DNA of 64,000 nucleotides from Odontocerum albicorne (GCA_949825065.1 OX463859.1:25003847-25067846); one strand, 5' to 3'. Counted from the stretch's first letter, positions 32,447 to 42,740 are shown. The notes: generated by a model from the letters alone, not told the origin. Translations and numbers: made by a program.

Positions 32447-33717
32447 CAGTCTGTTGGATAAAGACGTGTACGGCGAAACCCGAAAAACTGTTTGGTATAA
32501 GGCATTTAAAAATACACACATACTACATGATAAAAACCGAAATGCTTTATTATTTATGAATAGTCCAGTCGCCTCCACTAGTAATAATGGCCCGGCTTCT
32601 CCGAGGCATACTTTCTACTAATGTTATTACATAATACAGGGGTAAAAACTTCCATATAAGTCGAATCTGTTGAAATAACTGCTTGACGTTCCAGATCTTT
32701 TTCTCTCGGAGCTTGAACTTCATGAATGCCCAAACATTTTCTATAGGATTTGCATCTGATGACTGCAACAGCCAATCCATTACGTCAACGTCATTTTCCT
32801 GTTTCAACGCAGTAAAAAGACGACTCCGATGTTATGGGTAATTGTCCTCTTGCAATATCCAATTTTAATTTTTCTTATAAACCACCATTTCTTATAAACT
32901 ACAGATGGTAATAAAGTCCTGTGATATATTTGAACTATTTTGGCAGCATTTAAATTATTTGTGAAGATGTGCAAAGCGCCAAATCCCCGCTTTGAGAAAC
33001 AGTCCCAGACGTGAACTTTTAACGGGTATTAAACGGTCCGTTGGATGAGTCTATTGGTACGGGTATACCAGGTATGATTTATGGAAGAACGTGGCCAAAA
33101 AGAAGCTTCGTCTGAAAAAATTACGTTATCTTAATCGTGGTTCAAATTTTCTTTTGCGCAAGTGAGTATTTGGTCGACTAGTTTTTCGGACAGTGGTGGT
33201 TTATTCGCCGTGTTTTGAAATTTCAGTCCATGAGCTAGTAAACGTCTTCTTATAATACCACATGACACAATTAGATCCTTTTCATGCAAAACCGCCTATC
33301 CGCTACGCAATGATAGACGAGTATTCTTCTCAAACACCCGTAAAATCACTCTGTCCTCCTTTTTCGCCATTTTCCGTGCAGTGCCACGATCTGGTAGGTC
33401 ATCGACTTTTTTTACGTCGGAATAGCGTTTCACCCACTTACAAATGTCTTCGATTTCTCATGTATTTAACGGCGGCTCCGTACGACATTTTCGGTTCTTT
33501 CGGATATGTACACAGAAACACGGCTTTGTTACGTGATGCGTACGCGGCACATATGGTGAAATATGTTCTTGTATAACCAAGGCTGAACGACAACTGAGTT
33601 TTTCTATTTAAAGCACCTTGGGGGAAGAGTTCTGCTACCTGCTTGTATTTGAATCTACCCTCTAACGGTTTCTAGGAAATAAATGAAGCCGTACACGCTC
33701 TTGTCAAACAGACTGTG
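32447..33717 (-). mobile_element. Tc1-like transposon, near full length but inactive
   Basis: Terminal inverted repeats of about 30 bp (cagtctgttggataaagacg then tgtacggc on the left; the complement of cagtctgtttgacaagagcg then tgtacggc on the right) are flanked by TA on both sides. The 1.27-kb length is normal for Tc1 elements. The right repeat has a 2-bp indel next to the TA. It encodes the transposase pseudogene on the minus strand. A shortened relative lies at 9.15 kb. Confidence 0.88.
32553..33520 (-). pseudogene. Tc1-like transposase, broken
   Basis: Minus-strand blocks in order: IEDICKWVKRYSDVKKVDDL and PDRGTARKMAKKEDRVILR (HTH and linker), SCGIIRRRLLAHGLKFQNTA, NKPPLSEKLVDQILTCAKEN, VIFSDEASFWPRSSINHTWY (first Asp), VHVWDCFSKRGFGALHIFT, NNLNAAKIVQIYHRTLLPS, DVMDWLLQSSDANPIENVWA (third acidic box), LVESMPRRSRAIITSGGDWT. 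Stops lie after LSLRSG and near the TV-YPLK junction, and frameshifts surround the second Asp region. The domain order is complete, so this is a decayed full-length copy. Confidence 0.85.
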
Positions 33718-34298
33718 TATATTTTAAGACAATGAAAATGAAAATACGTTCAAGAAAGACGGTATTAAAAGGCCTAGACCCAAATTATTACATCCTTCTA
33801 TAATCCTTTTCGGGAGGTTTTATCAAGATTTGGGGTTGTATATGAACACTACACTCCATTTAAAGTTGAACTCTTTCATCAGATTAGAACCTTTTTTATG
33901 TTTTTTAGGTGTCGAGCTCGGGCAACGAGTCCGAAACCTCCAGTGGAACATATTCGAATTGGTAGTATGGTGTAATTGAAAAACGTAGCCGAGGTTCAAA
34001 AATGTCTTCAACCCCATTAATTTAGCTTTTTGGTTTAAAATCACTAAAGCACGCACAGAAGTTTGTAATCGCTTGTGTTGCGCATAAAACTCACGGTTTG
34101 TCATATAATATTAAGGGCGGGTATTCTTATAAAACTTTTTCCGTTGCTGGTTCTCTGGCGTAAGATGGTCTGCCTCTTTGTGTTAAAATATGGGTGGCAT
34201 GTACAGCCTTATAAAACACTCGAAGATAACCCTTTTTGGGAAGTTTTAACAAAATGTATAATTGTATCGTATATGGACAACACACACATACACAAACT
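33718..34298. other. spacer with unrecognised open frame
   Basis: A 93-codon minus-strand frame (33823-34104) is K/R-rich with no motif I recognise. It could be a remnant of an unidentified element or chance. Confidence 0.3.
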
Positions 34299-34299
34299 A

Positions 34300-34602
34300 C
34301 TCGTACATTTAAAGCCGAACGTGTAACCATCACGTATCGAAAGATCTACAAAGGTTCCTTTGTAGTTCGTTCTTGGTAGTTTTTGCGTTTTTCTTACCAA
34401 ATATGTTTTTTTTCTGAACATATGCAGATGCAGGAGGTATTTAATCTAATGGCCGCATCTACTTTATTTCTCTCCTCATTTGCTTTTTTAACATTTTTGA
34501 TTTTTCAATAAAAGTGAGATTGACCCCCGTACTGCAGTGACATTGAGGAGAGTTGGCTCTCTAAATGGCGCTGTATAAACTGTCTTCACTTATACAGCGC
34601 CG
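34300..34602 (+). mobile_element. SINE group B, near full length
   Basis: Sense order: gtttttcttaccaaatatgt, catatgcagatgcaggaggt, taatggccgcatctacttta, a T-rich spacer, aaaagtgagattgacccccg, gaggagagttggctctctaa, atggcgctgtataaa. The B-box-like site is eroded here. Element boundaries are set by comparison with the copies at 31.2 and 57.1 kb. Confidence 0.65.
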
Positions 34603-34604
34603 TT

Positions 34605-35200
34605 ATCTTTTTAATAATATTATATTCGAATCTCGTGTAACAACGCCTTTGAGAAGCGTTCGCTGTCAACTGGAGCTAAATAAATAATCTTTTTATTATT
34701 ATTTATTAACAATCTTTTGTCCTGACGTATTATCAGTAAGAGAGTTTCGTAACTACCCTGAAACCTCTTAATTCATCCCCCCAATTCATCTCTCTACTCC
34801 ACAATTCACAGAATAGCGGTTATAATGATTATTTAAAATCTAAGCTATCTAAACTGTGAGTCGAACGTGTTAATATTTTTTATTTATTCCTGAATCCTTG
34901 CTAGTGAGGCAAAACTCCTTGATTCGGTTATTCACGTGTTCCCCGCGGGGAGCACAAACGTCTGTGATCTGACAACAATCCAAGTTTCAAATCACAAATA
35001 CTTAAAAAAAAGACACAAAACCGGAATAAAAATTGAACTACAATTTAAAATAATCTTTATTCTAGCGACATCTCTGAAAACCTTGTCAAATAATATATTA
35101 GTTTATGAGATATTGTTGAATAAACAGAGCGCCGAATTTTTTTGGTTTCTCAATATTTCCAGCATTAACGACCTGTCGCGCGGATCGAGTCCTGCGATGA
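34605..35200. other. spacer with group B scraps
   Basis: Short pieces (tacagcgccgttat, attcgaatctcgtg, cgcctttgagaag) at 34590-34690 look like another eroded group B copy. The remainder is unrecognised. Confidence 0.35.
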
Positions 35201-35258
35201 GTCTCTCTTACGTAAATAAACATTACTAAGTCTCTCTTACGTAAATAAACATTACTAG
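35201..35258. repeat. 29-bp tandem duplication
   Basis: gtctctcttacgtaaataaa cattactaa is present twice head to tail. Confidence 0.85.
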
Positions 35259-35945
35259 TGCTATATGCATTTGATTGGGTGAGTGTCATGAAGCATTGAT
35301 TTGATCGTAGCATTCCTTTGTTTATTTTACGTAATGTTAAGTTTATCTCCTTTATTTAATGAGTCTCCTTAAGAGTAATGACTTTTATTTATTATCAGAA
35401 AATTACTTAAGTGTCATGTTTACTTGGTGTTGTAATCAAATATCAGTAGTTCTAAACAAAATATGTGTTTAAACTTAGAAATTAAAAAACGCTGAAATTG
35501 TGCCGCGCACAGGATTCGTGGAATTTGATTTTTAACGCGGTGAACAGGTTAAATCCCATTTAATGGTTTTCCAATTGATGAAACTTAATTTTTATGGACA
35601 TTGCATTGTCTCGAGTAAAATTTATATGGTGTTGTATTCAAGGTTGGCCACTTGGTTTGAATTATAAATGCGATAAAAAAGGAGGGTAAGAAACATTGAC
35701 AGGGAAATGGCGTGTTTGACAAACACAAGTACAATTAATCGATAGTTGGTGAACTTGAGGGTTGAAAAGATACCAAGAAGGAATGGTTTATTCAAGTACG
35801 AGGCAACTTTGAACGGTAGTTTTCATTAGTTTTTGAAGTAACTTTAATTTTTTTTCTTTCTTTCTTTTTTCTACGCTTGGTGATCATTAATTTTTTATGA
35901 CCTTTGATGCCTTGTTCAGATATGTTTGTTTCATAATAATGAAAG
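35259..35945. other. AT-rich spacer
   Basis: Nothing recognised. Confidence 0.4.
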
Positions 35946-35949
35946 AAAA

Positions 35950-36440
35950 ATTTAAAAAGCGCCGTTAAGAGAGTAGACTCTCTTCAACGCGTTTCAACGT
36001 GCGATTCGAACTCACTGTTATTGGCAGATTAAAAATTAAAAAAATGAGAGTATAAGGATAGCAAAGTGGTGACTGCGGTCATAAAATTAGGTATTACAAT
36101 ATTGTCCCGACTATAGGGTGACCCTGATTATAAGGCGACCCCTTTATTTATCTGCTTTTTGGAGAAAAACACATTTTCCTCACCATTTTAATATTATGAA
36201 AAATAAAACTCGAATATAAGGCGACTCCCCCTATTTACGTGTCGCCTTTTTAAATAAAAAACCTCGCCTTATAGTTGGGCTAATATGGTATACCACATCA
36301 ACGTATGTTCAGAAAAACTTATTTAGTAAGGAAACTGCACAAAACTAATCAAAGAAAGACGAAATACAAAGAAACCTTTGTAGATTTTCGGATATTATGT
36401 ATGATAGTAACAATTTTGGTTTAATAGGTATACCATAGTT
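35950..36440 (-). mobile_element. SINE group B interrupted by a MITE
   Basis: The antisense end (aaagcgccgttaagagagta), B-box complement (gcgattcgaactcac) and body (agtggtgactgcggtcataa) run up to 36.09 kb. The rest of the family body (gttcagaaaaacttatttag, taaggaaactgcac) resumes at 36.30 kb. Between them is the 188-bp TIR element. Confidence 0.7.
36099..36286. mobile_element. 188-bp MITE nested in SINE group B
   Basis: Terminal inverted repeats atattgtcccgactataggg (left) and the complement of atattagcccaactataagg (right) match over about 23 bp. Flanks ggtattaca and ggtatacca are a possible 9-bp duplication with two mismatches. The interior is non-coding and has internal copies of the word aaggcgac. 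Superfamily not resolved. Confidence 0.7.
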
Positions 36441-36480
36441 TAATGTATTATGCAGTATTCATATAACATCACAAGGTTGA

Positions 36481-36724
36481 TGTGCATTGCCGCGTGGTAA
36501 CGCACTAGACTTCCGTGCGGCAGGTCGTCGGTTATATAACTATGACTTCGGTCATATCTATTATTTTAAAAAGAGAAATAAAATAAACATTCCGATGTGC
36601 TTAGAATGTCTTACTTCGGTGTGCCATCGGATCCAGTACAATGGCGTGGCCGCTGTGTTTACTGATGTGCAGTCTCAATTGCTTAAAAAAATAATCGAGT
36701 CATCGAGAGTATCCGCTAAAGCTA
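36481..36724 (+). mobile_element. SINE group C, tRNA-derived
   Basis: The tRNA-like head reads gccgcgtggtaacgcactag, acttccgtgcggcaggtcgt, cggttatata (A box intact, B box damaged), followed by the body (tatgacttcggtcatatcta, tgtgccatcggatccagtac). Other copies: 41.6 and 59.8 kb (antisense), 60.9 kb (sense). It ends at the terminal repeat of the next element. Confidence 0.65.
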
Positions 36725-37481
36725 GGGTTTCCTAAGAAAGCGGTTCCATTATGTAACGGCCGTAACAAAACATTGTCTATGCAAACCAATGGCGTTGATT
36801 TCCTAGAGAGCGTTGGTTGTGAGCGTAACGTCAAACAGCGATGTTGCCATTTGCATGACGGCCGTCATAGTGGAGCAAACAGTCGTGGAACGTTTTTCCC
36901 GTGTAGCGGACACCGTTTTAAAATAAAAATGAGTGCAAACGTAATTTGGACCAGCGAAAATGACGAAATATTGATTGATTTTGTAAGAAATAATGAAACT
37001 TTATATAATGTGGAGAGCAAAGACTATAGAAAAGCCCAGTTGAAACAAAATATGTGGAATAATATCGGGGCAATCAGGAATGTATGTATATTGTAAATTG
37101 ATAAGGTTGTATTCCTGCCTTGCTGGGGGTTTATATGATTATATATTATAAACAAATTAAAAAAAAACCTAATGTTAATTCTTCCTTAAAAAAATAAAAG
37201 CCAAACTAATACTTCATAAATTCGTTCACGGAGCTGTCAGATTTGACATTTGCAACTGACAGTTGTGGGTTCTCATTTCTGCCGTCTGGTGGCGCGCCAG
37301 GTGGATGCGACGCAAACTACTTGCGCACACGTCCATTTTCCACCGCTATACGCTCACTGACCGTTTCCGTCTTTTTTAAAGTTTAAATCTCTGGATACCG
37401 TTCTTACATCCGTTTTTTACGTCCGCTGCATCACGTCATGTTACGGCCGCTACATAACGGAACCGCTTTCTTAGGAAACCC
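36725..37481 (+). mobile_element. TIR transposon carrying a MADF-domain exon
   Basis: Terminal inverted repeats of about 43 bp (gggtttcctaagaaagcggt, tcc[a/g]ttatgta[a/g]c, ggccgtaaca) match with two differences. Flanks aagcta and aagctt could be a 6-bp duplication with one mismatch. Inside is one short coding exon for half a MADF domain and no transposase. MADF/Myb-SANT-like proteins are the accessory factor of PIF/Harbinger-type elements, so this is likely an internal-deletion derivative of that or a related superfamily. Confidence 0.75.
36929..37096 (+). pseudogene. MADF (Myb/SANT-like) domain, truncated
   Basis: From ATG 36929 the frame reads MSANVIWTSENDEILIDFVR, then NNETLYNVESKDYRKAQLKQ, NMWNNIGAIRN. 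The spaced W..E....LI..V....LYN....DY....L....W..I pattern is the first half of a MADF domain, a DNA- or protein-binding three-helix fold. After GAIRN comes gtatgta, a plausible 5' splice donor, and the second half is not found downstream. The ATG is preferred over upstream in-frame starts because the domain begins there. Confidence 0.7.
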
Positions 37482-37960
37482 AAGCTTAATACCACAGTAT
37501 CATCAATCTGCATGTAATTAAACATGAAAAATAATTTGCAGGCTTTAGATATAATTCCAGAATGTTTTTACTGTACGTAAGTGTTTCAATGTAACATACC
37601 TGAATTATTCATTCCGGCATGATGCTTTTATTTAATGTTAGCTCTTGCTTCTCTCGATAAATATATGATTAATGGATGGGAAGTAACTTAGATCTTTGTT
37701 GTTTTTTTAAACAATATTTTCACATCCAGAATATGTATTGTGTTGTCGGAAGAAGAGGCAAAGGAAACGACAAGACATCAAGGATGGTAAACAAAGAAAT
37801 ATATTTATATGTGTACAGGGTGATTACTTCCTGGAGTGTGAAACATCAAAAAATTAAACAGAGGATAGGTAATAAAAATATTCGAAACTTTAGTAGTTGG
37901 ACTCAGCAACTGGTAAGGGCTCTTTCTCTACAGGTTAGAGATGCAGCCGTTCAACCATGA
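37482..37960. other. spacer
   Basis: Nothing recognised. Confidence 0.35.
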
Positions 37961-37961
37961 C

Positions 37962-38608
37962 ACACGAGGGTTGATAAAAAAATAACAAGATTTTTTGAAT
38001 TTCGCGGACTGTTTATTTTGATCGAATTCATCTTTTTCCACACGTTTGCGACACTGTCTGTGATATATATTTCAATTTTCAGGCGTATTGGATGGGCAGT
38101 TTGTATTTGACAGGCAATTTGGCACTTAACGGTTTTTTCATTTTCAAAATAACTGCACAAATTTTTTTAAGGTTTTTACGCCGTTTGCGTGAGACATTCC
38201 GAAAATAACGATCAGGATTCTAAGTCAACAACTCCTGGATTTGATACCACGATAATGCACCAGCACACACTTCATTATTCATAAGTGAATTTTTTGTAAA
38301 AACCAACACCACCGTGATACCACATCCACCGTATTCACCAGATATGACCTCCTGCGACTTTATCTTCTTCCCGAAGATGCAGAAGACATTGAAAAAACAA
38401 CGTTTTTGTGACCATAGAGGAGATTAATGTACAAACACTAGGTGAGCTAAAAGCTTTCACAAAAAGAGCATTCCACAAATGTTTTACGTATTGGAAAAAA
38501 AAGTTGACAGAATTTTATTTTATCTTATGGGGAATTATTTGAATTGGACAATATTAATAAATATTTTTCAACACAAATGAAAATTCTCGTTATTTTTTAT
38601 CAAACGTC
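37962..38608 (+). mobile_element. Mariner deletion derivative
   Basis: Terminal inverted repeats acgagggttgataaaaaaat, aacaagattt (left) and the complement of atgacgtttgataaaaaata, acgagaattt (right) bound about 647 bp. The 5' UTR is followed directly by the C-terminal half of the transposase. The N-terminal DNA-binding domain and first catalytic Asp are deleted. Confidence 0.8.
38255..38515 (+). pseudogene. Mariner transposase, C-terminal half
   Basis: The plus strand reads YHDNAPAHTSLFISEFFVKT, NTTVIPHPPYSPDMTSCDFI, FFPKMQKTLKKQRFCDHRG. It contains the second catalytic Asp (HDNAPAHTS) and third catalytic Asp (YSPDMTSCDF) at the mariner D34D spacing. After a frameshift TIEEIN-like text, GELKAFTKRAFHKCF and YWKKK match the C-terminal tail. 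First Asp absent, so inactive. Confidence 0.85.
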
Positions 38609-38854
38609 ATTTTCAGAAGAGTCCAAGAGACTTCCGCAACACTTTTATTTCAGGGAAAATGTGTTTTATCCATGCCTCTATTCTTCACCTTTCGAATTGA
38701 AATGCTCGACTTCTGTTACTTCTTTGGAATAAGGAGGGATTCTTGCACTTGCTTGTACAAACACAAATTCTTTACAGTCAAATATCAAACACCTTATTGA
38801 TTAGCAAACTTTTTTTTATATTAGTTAAAGCATTACCACTGCGAAGATTTAAAG

Positions 38855-38940
38855 ACATTGTAATTTGTTTGATCGAACACTGTTTTCCACTTTATATAAC
38901 GGTATAACCCTACCGGTTTCAAGGTTTTCCCTCATCACAC
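38855..38940 (-). mobile_element. Palindromic-element arm fragment
   Basis: The stretch aaagacattgtaatttgttt, gatcgaacactgttttccac, then aacggtataaccctaccggt matches one arm plus outer segment of the 6.44-kb element. The second arm is missing. Confidence 0.65.
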
Positions 38941-39115
38941 CGTTTCCACATTAAAATAGGTAGAGAGAACCAAGCTTCAGATTTTCCTATCTCAACACAC
39001 ATAATTTGCCTCTTCCATATACATGTTCATACGGCTCCTACGATTTCTGTTCCTTCTTACTTTTCCTTCTTTTAAAATATCATTAATTTAATACAACAAT
39101 ACATCATTTCAAGAT
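38940..39115 (-). mobile_element. LINE group D 3' end fragment
   Basis: The 3' signature (aaaataggtagagagaacc) and following antisense text (atctcaacacacataatttg, ctcttccatatacatgttca) match group D 3' ends at 23.77 kb. Confidence 0.45.
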
Positions 39116-39126
39116 TTATTTCTATT

Positions 39127-39170
39127 CTTATATATTTTAACATTTGATATTACCTATATCAAATGTTAAA
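39127..39170. repeat. 17-bp hairpin
   Basis: Arms attttaacatttgatat and its complement are separated by about 6 bases. Confidence 0.8.
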
Positions 39171-39480
39171 ATAAATAATAAGTATACAATGTTCTACCTG
39201 AAAATTTTTGAATCGTCTTTGAACCTGCGTGGGATAATATCATCATGGGATAGAAGATAGTTCAGTGGATCCATAACTCTGTATGTTAGGTGACATACAT
39301 ACATTAAATGTGACACCAAATGGTATGCCCACTGTATGAGAAGATGTGAGAAGAAGCTCCAATGACATTGCAATAACTTCGTTCAAGGTTGATAGATCTG
39401 ATGTCAATACATTTGGAATCGAATTTATTCTGACTTAAGAATTCACTATGATGTAGTGGTTTGCCAATAAATAATTGTAA

Positions 39481-39816
39481 AGCTATTTTTTTAGTCAAAG
39501 CTTGTTTAGAACTACATTCTTTTATCGCTCATAATGAACCAAACGACAAATCAAACACCCGTCTTATTCCATACACCTGTTACGTAAGAAAGTTTTTAGT
39601 CATAGCTTGTTTAGAACTACATTCTTTTATCGCTCGTAATGAACCAAACAACAAATCAAACACCCGTCTTATTCCATACACCTGTTACGTAAGAAAGTTT
39701 TTAGTCATAGCTTGTTTAGAACTACATTCTTTTATCGCTCGTAATGAACCAAACAACAAATCAAACACCCGTCTTATTCCATACACCTGTTACGTAAGAA
39801 AGTTTTTGCCAAACGT
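39481..39816. repeat. 105-bp tandem repeat, 3 copies, in frame
   Basis: The unit starts tttagtcatagcttgtttag and repeats three times at 105 bp, nearly identical in copies 2 and 3. Because 105 is divisible by 3, a 124-codon plus-strand frame repeats CLELHSFIARNEPNNKSNTR, LIPYTCYVRKF. I recognise no domain. The open frame is more likely a consequence of the repeat than a gene. Confidence 0.9.
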
Positions 39817-39959
39817 GGATAACTTGGAGTACTGAACTGTGGAACGACCTGGATAAAACGGTTTTATGACATTCCTGTGTTCCCGGTGAAACGTTGAGGT
39901 ATTATTTACTACGGTTATATCCAGGAATTTCAATTATTGTGAAAGCTCACAGCAATGTT

Positions 39960-40430
39960 TAAATACTAGCTTTGATGTACGGGAGTTAAACATGAATGTG
40001 AAAAAAAAAATGAAAGTTGTGAAATAAAAGCTGTAATAATGCGCGCACTCGGAAGAATACATGTGGTGACAATGTGGGACATAATACGGAATGAAGTGAT
40101 TAGGGATCGATATGAACCTAAGACTGATGTTTTAAATAGATTGAACCATCGAGAACAAGTTATTGACGAAATACTAATTAAACCAATATCAATTGGAAAT
40201 TTGAGTAGAAATCTTGATTTAGAAAGACCAAAGAAAATATTGTCAGACCAAATGAATGATATTTCGATAGAAGGAAATATTTCAAGTTAGTGAAATCGTG
40301 GGAGTTTTATGAGATAATGTATGGATGAAGAAGAGGCGAAAGGTGTATGTCACGACTGAACGTCTGGCGCTTTCTCGTCTCGGCCAATTCCAACAGAGAA
40401 ACTGCGTGGTGGTATGTATGAGCTTTTTTA
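39960..40430 (+). pseudogene. LINE group D, ORF2 C-terminal remnant
   Basis: A short open frame reads RALGRIHVVTMWDIIRNEVI, RDRYEPKTDVLNRLNH, later DQMNDI. At 40.33 kb MDEEEAK-VC-like text follows. This matches group D (LRRIHGVTMxDRIRNEVIRDRC, VLxKI, VNDIL, MDxDEAKxVC). Part of the FGYVERMNE region has been replaced or lost. Confidence 0.65.
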
Positions 40431-40848
40431 ATTATAAAAAACACTACGCGCTCTTGAAATAATCATGTTCATGTACGAGTTGATATACGAATATGCATGT
40501 CTTTCTCTTGGAGGTGACAGGTGTTAGTCTAATAGATACGAGTCTAAGCGAGAATAAGAAACTTTGGCACTGTCCCTTCCGTCTATCCTGTAAAAAAATC
40601 CGCATGATAGTATGTATATTATATATTTGTTTGTTATTTGTTATTGTTAAGAATTGGCAGTTGTACGATCTTTTTATCGTTAAATGTTCTTTCCATAACA
40701 GCATGCAAAAATTCACATTAACTACAGCCCACCCTGTATACACCCTTATATCTACAGCTACTCTTATACAAACATAGTCTGTCAAACTCCGGGGGAAAGC
40801 TTTTTCTACTTCCCATGCGAGACATAGGTATAAGATGGAGGTATACAC
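40431..40848. other. spacer
   Basis: Two overlapping open frames (134 codons minus, 94 plus) have no recognisable motif and appear to be chance. Confidence 0.35.
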
Positions 40849-41370
40849 CCGTCCCTCGATTTAAACGGTACATACGTTCCAAGAAAAATCACGTAAATTG
40901 AAATCGAGAAAATTCAGGCTAAAAAGTTATTCAAAACAGGAAGATCTGTTTCAGGATGCCAACAAAATTTAGGTATACAACTCAAACAAATGTTAAAACA
41001 AAATGTAAAATGAATTAACCAACATGGAAAAAAAATTCAAATAATGGTAGAATTAAACATTATGTATGTCTTGGTAAAATTATTATTTGTTGATACAATG
41101 ATTATAACTGTTGAATGTGATAGTTAAATGTTATTAATGAATGTGACAGAAAAATGTAGCAGTTATTTATTATATTGTTATTGTGTCTCTCTGTTGTGAG
41201 TTTCAGTGCCGATCACGCTGATTGAGGCGAGTTCACAGTCGTCCAGAAGTATGTATAATTTACTAAACAAAATTCAAATAGTGTGACAAAAATTATCTTT
41301 TAAAAGCGTTTTTTATCGCGTCAAAACAAAACCGTGTAAAATCGAATCGTGTAAATGGAGGGATAGGTCC
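40849..41370. mobile_element. Candidate pogo-like TIR element, non-coding
   Basis: The left end cgtccctcgatttaaacggt pairs with the complement of the right end, which reads tatccctccatttacacgat. About 520 bp lie between, with no open frame. Second-tier matches (cacgtaaattgaaatcgag on the left, gtgtaaaatcgaatcg on the right) extend the inverted symmetry. No clear target duplication was seen. Confidence 0.5.
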
Positions 41371-41617
41371 AAATAAAGAACATATTGAACACAGGAACGA
41401 GTTTTAACAAAATGTCATTAGTAAATCAGTGACTTAAATATTAAGATGTGTAATCAATCAAAGTCTATGCATAATCTGGTAGTGATCAGATATATCATAC
41501 TCGTACTTGATCACTGAAGGAATGTTCATTGTTTTAGCTTGAAACTTTGAAAATGGACGCTGAAAACAGGAAAGAGTTATGTAAATGTTTTCGAGATATA
41601 CTAATCCCAAAAGCTTT

Positions 41618-41995
41618 GCATGTCCGTCGTCGTTATTGCTGGGCCTTGTATTCGAAGATCTCCTCGTCATTCCAACGTTAATTCAGTTGAAAAACAAAGT
41701 TGTGCTGTGGATTTTTTTAAAGTAAGTAAGCCGTTGTACACTAGTAAACTCCCCACTCCCACCGCTGTACTGGATCCGATGTCACACCGATCGGAGCATA
41801 CCGGCATGTTTTTTCCCTTTTTTTTGAACCATTAGATATCACCGAAGTCGTAGGTATTGTTATACCCCCGAATACTAGATGAAGAAAATACCTGTGTCAT
41901 TCTAAGAGAGTAGCACTGCGCGGGGTTCAAATCGAAGACCTTTCACGCCGTAAAGTCCAGTGCATCCCAACCTATCTCACAAGGTTCTTCTTCAT
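41618..41995 (-). mobile_element. SINE group C, near full length
   Basis: Antisense: tccgtcgtcgttattgctgg, gttaattcagttgaaaaaca, the body (catcaccgaagtcgtaggt analog of the tatgacttcggtcata word), then ggggttcaaatcgaagacct, ttcacgccgtaaagtccagt, gcat. The last part is the complement of a tRNA-like head with A and B boxes. It aligns end to end with the copy at 59.8 kb. Confidence 0.7.
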
Positions 41996-42628
41996 CTTAC
42001 TTAGTATACCAGCCTTAAGCTCATATTTATATTCCACTTCATTCTATATTCTGTGAAACTTGTTCCCCCATGTTTTTCTCTCAGTCTATGGGATCGTTAT
42101 TAAGACAAAGCTCTGTGTCGAAGATGTTAAAAAATCCCAGTTGATAAATTTATGACAACAGTGATATTTGACAAGATAGTTCTTCTGGGTTGATGCTAAT
42201 CAAGTGTGGCGAGATAGGCGATTTATGGGTTATGAAGTAAACTTCCGTTTGAACCCAATTTTATTTAAAAAAAATATTATCATGGCAATTCATTCACCAG
42301 ACTGACAAACAAATAAGATAATTTAAGAAAACATATTAAGTAAGCCTTAAATATGATTTGAATCGAAACACCAATAATGCAAAATAAATCTGCTATCTAT
42401 CAGTCTATTAATGTCAATGAGATTCATGATTTAAAAGTTCATTTGATCTCTTTCAATGATTATTTTACCCAGAATAAGCTAATATGGAGAAATGCATGAC
42501 AACGATTTTAAGTAGTAGGAAAATACATCAAAAATACCTAAAACACCAATTACACACCTATGTTATCAACGGCAGATCTATGACAACGATGTCTGTGACT
42601 AGTCTGTGATTAACTTTCATTAGTCATA
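41996..42628. other. spacer
   Basis: Nothing recognised. Confidence 0.35.
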
Positions 42629-42629
42629 C

Positions 42630-42740
42630 TGATGATCTTCGTGGCCTAGTTGTTAAAACGCTTAACTTTCACCTGAGGTTTTTGGTTTGATTCCTGACGG
42701 TACCAAAAAAAAATAGGGGTCCCTCTCTGGTAAAAAAGTT
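42630..42740 (+). mobile_element. SINE group A, head and body
   Basis: A-box side cttcgtggcctagttgttaa, B-box side tttggtttgattcctgacgg, body accaaaaaaaaataggggtc. Confidence 0.6.

Noticed and set aside
33262..33576. 104-codon plus-strand frame
   Set aside because: Antisense to the Tc1 transposase HTH region.
33823..34104. 93-codon minus-strand frame as a gene
   Set aside because: Not recognised, no homologous repeat in the window, and AT-rich context makes chance frames of this size common.
39461..39835. 124-codon frame as a host gene
   Set aside because: Entirely the 105-bp triplication; kept as a repeat and a finding, not a gene.
40444..40848. 134-codon minus-strand frame
   Set aside because: No recognisable domain, overlapping plus-strand frame of similar length, no start or splice support.
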